Assembly (NCBI RefSeq): GCF_014287815.1 | Contig: NZ_JACOOQ010000024.1 | Coordinates: 1-29,986 of the forward strand | Reading direction: 5' to 3' | Length of the DNA: 29,986 bases | Source: Clostridium lentum | Lineage (GTDB): Bacteria > Bacillota > Clostridia > Clostridiales > Clostridiaceae | Part shown: positions 27,704 through 29,986 of the stretch, piece after piece | Numbering within the stretch: position 1 is the stretch's first letter | Layout of the letters: every line of letters begins with the position of its first letter | Notes under the pieces: model-generated | What the model saw: the letters and a program-made list of their open reading frames with translations, nothing else | What the model was told of the DNA's origin: nothing | Databases searched by the model: none | Made by a program: the position numbers and the translations under genes

Positions 27704-29041
27704 ATGGATGCACCTATGATGAGAAGCTTGCCACAAAGTATCGAAGCAGAACAGTCTGTTATTGGAGCGATGTTGATTGACAAGAATGCTATGGCTAAGG
27801 TATTTGAAAAGCTAGAAGAAGAAGACTTTTATAGAGATGGACATAAGGTCATATATAATGCCATTAAAGAAATGTACGCAAAAGATATGGCTGTTGATCT
27901 AGTTACATTATTAGAGCATCTTAAATCTGCGGATATGTTAGAGAAAGCTGGGGGAGTTACATATATATCAGAGCTTAGTGCTTCTGTTCCAACTACAGCT
28001 AATTTAAGTTCATATATAAAGATTGTTGAAGAAAAATCTACTTTAAGAAAACTTATAAAGACATCTACATCTATTATTGAAGAAAGTTATAATAATGGTG
28101 GTGATGTTGAGAAAGTAATAGATATTGCCCAAAAGAAAATTTTTGATTTGGCAGAAAATAAAGATTCTAAAGAGTATGAACCACTTTCATCAGTTCTAGA
28201 AAGAGGATTCATAGAAATAGAAAGACTGTTTAATAACAAGGGAGAAATAACTGGAGTTGGCTCAGGAATAAAGGATTTAGATGCCAAGACTTCAGGGTTC
28301 CAAAAAGGAGATATGGTTCTTATTGCAGCGAGACCTTCCATGGGGAAAACTACATTTTCACTGAATATTGCAGAAAATGCAGCATTGAAAGAAGGAAAAA
28401 GCGTAGTGATATTTTCACTGGAAATGTCAAAGGAACAATTGGCTTATAAGCTTTTATGTTCCCAAGCTAATATTGATATGCTAAAACTTAGAACAGGTAA
28501 TTTAGATGATGATGACTGGGAAAGGATTGCCCGTGCTACAGGACCGCTTTCAAAAGCTAGAATTTACATAGATGATACAGCTGGTATTACAGTTATGGAA
28601 ATGAGATCTAAATGTAGAAAGATTAAGATGGAGCATGGAATTGATATGATTCTAATAGACTACTTACAACTTATGTCTGGTAGCTCAGCAAGAGATAATA
28701 GACAACAAGAAGTATCAGAAATTTCTAGATCTATTAAGGCACTAGCTAAGGAAATGGAATGTCCAGTAATAGCGCTATCACAGTTATCTCGTGCACCTGA
28801 GCAGAGAGCTGACCATAGACCTATGCTTTCTGATCTAAGAGAGTCAGGATCAATTGAGCAGGATGCAGATGTTGTTATGTTCTTATATAGAGATGAATAC
28901 TATAATAAAGAAACTGAACAAAAGAATATTGGTGAATGTATTATAGCTAAGCAAAGAAATGGCCCAGTTGGAACAGTTAAAATGGCATGGATTGGAGCTC
29001 ACTCTAAGTTTGCAGATTTAGATTTAGTTCATTCAGAATAG
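27704..29041 (+). CDS. dnaB: Replicative DNA helicase
   Basis: A 445-residue hexameric RecA-fold helicase that unwinds DNA at the fork (called DnaC in B. subtilis). The N-terminal primase-interacting domain begins after MDAPMMRSLPQSIEAEQSVIG. The RecA-like domain has Walker A ARPSMGKTT near 209-217, VVIFSLEMS, the Walker B region MILIDYLQLM, and the terminal LRESGSIEQDADVVMFLYRD. The ATG at 27704 lies 8 nt after AAGGAGG; the frame also opens at a GTG at 27665 without one. A TATAAT (27658-27663) upstream could be a -10, but I find no good -35. No intein is present. Confidence 0.98.
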   Translation: MDAPMMRSLPQSIEAEQSVIGAMLIDKNAMAKVFEKLEEEDFYRDGHKVIYNAIKEMYAKDMAVDLVTLLEHLKSADMLEKAGGVTYISELSASVPTTANLSSYIKIVEEKSTLRKLIKTSTSIIEESYNNGGDVEKVIDIAQKKIFDLAENKDSKEYEPLSSVLERGFIEIERLFNNKGEITGVGSGIKDLDAKTSGFQKGDMVLIAARPSMGKTTFSLNIAENAALKEGKSVVIFSLEMSKEQLAYKLLCSQANIDMLKLRTGNLDDDDWERIARATGPLSKARIYIDDTAGITVMEMRSKCRKIKMEHGIDMILIDYLQLMSGSSARDNRQQEVSEISRSIKALAKEMECPVIALSQLSRAPEQRADHRPMLSDLRESGSIEQDADVVMFLYRDEYYNKETEQKNIGECIIAKQRNGPVGTVKMAWIGAHSKFADLDLVHSE

Positions 29042-29062
29042 ATAGAAGAGGTGTGGATTTTA

Positions 29063-29866
29063 ATGAAAAATAAGATGATTGGTTTTATAGGATGTGGAAA
29101 CATGGGTAAAGCTATGTTAGGATCACTTATAAGTAGTGGAGAAATAAGAAAAGAAAATATAATAGTTTCAGCTAAAACAGAAGCATCTAAAGAAGTTATA
29201 GAGAAAGAATTTGCAGTAAAAGCAACTAATGATAATAAAGAAGTAGCAGCAAAAGCCAATATTATATTTTTAGCTGTGAAGCCTCACTTCTTTAAGGAAG
29301 TTATATCAGAAATAAAAGATGTAGTAAGCAAAGATTCAATAATTGTATCTATTGCAGCAGGAATTACTATTGAACAAATAGAAGAGTATTTTGGTTTTGT
29401 GGTAAAAGTAATAAGGACTATGCCTAATACACCAGCTTTAGTTGGTGAAGGTATGTCAGCTATATGTAAAAATAAACATATTGATGAAGAGGAGTTAAAA
29501 GAAGTTTGTTCTTTATTTAATTACTTTGGAAAATATGAATTATTAGAAGAAAAAGACTTCCATGCCTTTACTGCTTTATGTGGTTCATCTCCAGCATATG
29601 TCTTTATGTTTATAGAAGCAATGGCTGATGCAGCAGTTAAGCTAGAAATACCAAGAGTTAAGGCATATAAGCTAGCAGAACAAAGTATATTAGGATCTGC
29701 TAAATTAGCCTTAGAAACAGGAAAGCATCCAGGAGAACTTAAGGATTCTGTTTGCTCACCAGGAGGAACAACTATTGAAGCAGTTTTAGAGCTTGAAAGG
29801 AAAGGCTTTAGAACTGCAGTTATCAGTGCTATAGAAAAATGTGCAGATAAATCAAAAACAATGTAA
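29063..29866 (+). CDS. proC: Pyrroline-5-carboxylate reductase
   Basis: A 267-residue NAD(P)H-dependent enzyme that makes the last step of proline synthesis. The N-terminal Rossmann fold reads MIGFIGCGNMGKAMLGSLI. The middle has VIRTMPNTPALVGEGM, and the C-terminal signature is CGSSPAYVFMFIEAMADAAV followed by LKDSVCSPGGTTIEAV. I start at the ATG at 29063 behind GAGGTG; the frame opens at GTG 29051 inside that site. Its function is unrelated to the neighbouring dnaB, 21 nt upstream, with which it may share a transcript. Confidence 0.96.
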   Translation: MKNKMIGFIGCGNMGKAMLGSLISSGEIRKENIIVSAKTEASKEVIEKEFAVKATNDNKEVAAKANIIFLAVKPHFFKEVISEIKDVVSKDSIIVSIAAGITIEQIEEYFGFVVKVIRTMPNTPALVGEGMSAICKNKHIDEEELKEVCSLFNYFGKYELLEEKDFHAFTALCGSSPAYVFMFIEAMADAAVKLEIPRVKAYKLAEQSILGSAKLALETGKHPGELKDSVCSPGGTTIEAVLELERKGFRTAVISAIEKCADKSKTM

Positions 29867-29867
29867 T

Positions 29868-29920
29868 GGGGACGTCTCATAAATGATTTTTAAATCATTT
29901 ATGTAGACGACCTCTTTTTT
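29868..29920 (+). terminator. Long hairpin terminator after proC
   Basis: A 12-pair perfect stem (29878-29889 with 29892-29903, loop TT) is extended outward by GTCT/AGAC across a bulged T and by further G-C pairs, then six T. It begins right after the proC stop. The remaining 66 bases of the window show no feature I can support. Confidence 0.92.
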
Positions 29921-29986
29921 GTTTTTTAGAAAAATTATTCAGTTTATATTATGTAATTAGTGGTAATAAATTTAATTTTAAACACA

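Noticed and set aside
29868..29920. Long inverted repeat after proC as a possible small mobile element
   Set aside because: There are no target duplications or internal sequence, and it starts at the proC stop and ends in a T run. A terminator explains it.

Overview
This window is the replication-origin region of an AT-rich, endospore-forming Firmicute, most likely Clostridium sensu stricto (cluster I). The evidence is the gene order dnaA-dnaN-yaaA-recF-remB-gyrB-gyrA-16S on one arm and rpmH-rnpA-yidD-yidC-khpB-mnmE-mnmG-rsmG-parA-parB on the other. Spore-former genes (yyaC, spore-type Lon), low GC content, strong Shine-Dalgarno sites and typical clostridial proteins agree with this. I do not name a species.

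Layout. Positions 1-108 are the 5' end of a 16S rRNA gene on the minus strand, cut by the window edge and preceded by its leader and a candidate promoter. From 594 to 9615 all genes lie on the minus strand: gyrA, gyrB, remB, recF, yaaA, dnaN, dnaA. The origin is bipartite. One DnaA-box cluster lies between dnaA and dnaN (7991-8248) and includes a textbook DnaA-trio unwinding element. A larger cluster lies between dnaA and rpmH (9649-10013). From 10138 on most genes are on the plus strand, so both arms are transcribed away from the origin, in the direction of the forks.

The plus arm begins with the ribosome, RNase P and membrane-insertion group (rpmH, rnpA, yidD, yidC, khpB). tRNA/rRNA modification genes follow (mnmE, mnmG, rsmG), then the chromosome partition module (parA, parB), which is bracketed by two perfect parS sites, and a DUF4446 membrane protein. 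A minus-strand island (yyaC and a class V aminotransferase) sits divergently to a DUF3343 Se/S-carrier-like gene and DUF951. Next come rpsF-ssb-rpsR behind a probable S6:S18 autoregulatory leader, a small MazG-like gene, gdpP, rplI, the spore-type Lon protease, dnaB (replicative helicase) and proC, which ends in a strong hairpin terminator.

Together the genes cover initiation (dnaA, oriC), elongation (dnaN, dnaB, ssb), topology (gyrA/B), repair (recF), segregation (parABS), translation, and c-di-AMP turnover (gdpP). I see no phage, insertion sequence, CRISPR array, toxin-antitoxin module or defence island, and no clearly new system. The items most worth a second look are regulatory: the DnaA-trio element, a 16-bp hairpin fused to parS, a terminator folded into the end of yyaC, the rpmH/rnpA attenuator, the rpsF leader, an altered RNR motif in RnpA, and the solitary aminotransferase/DUF3343 pair.
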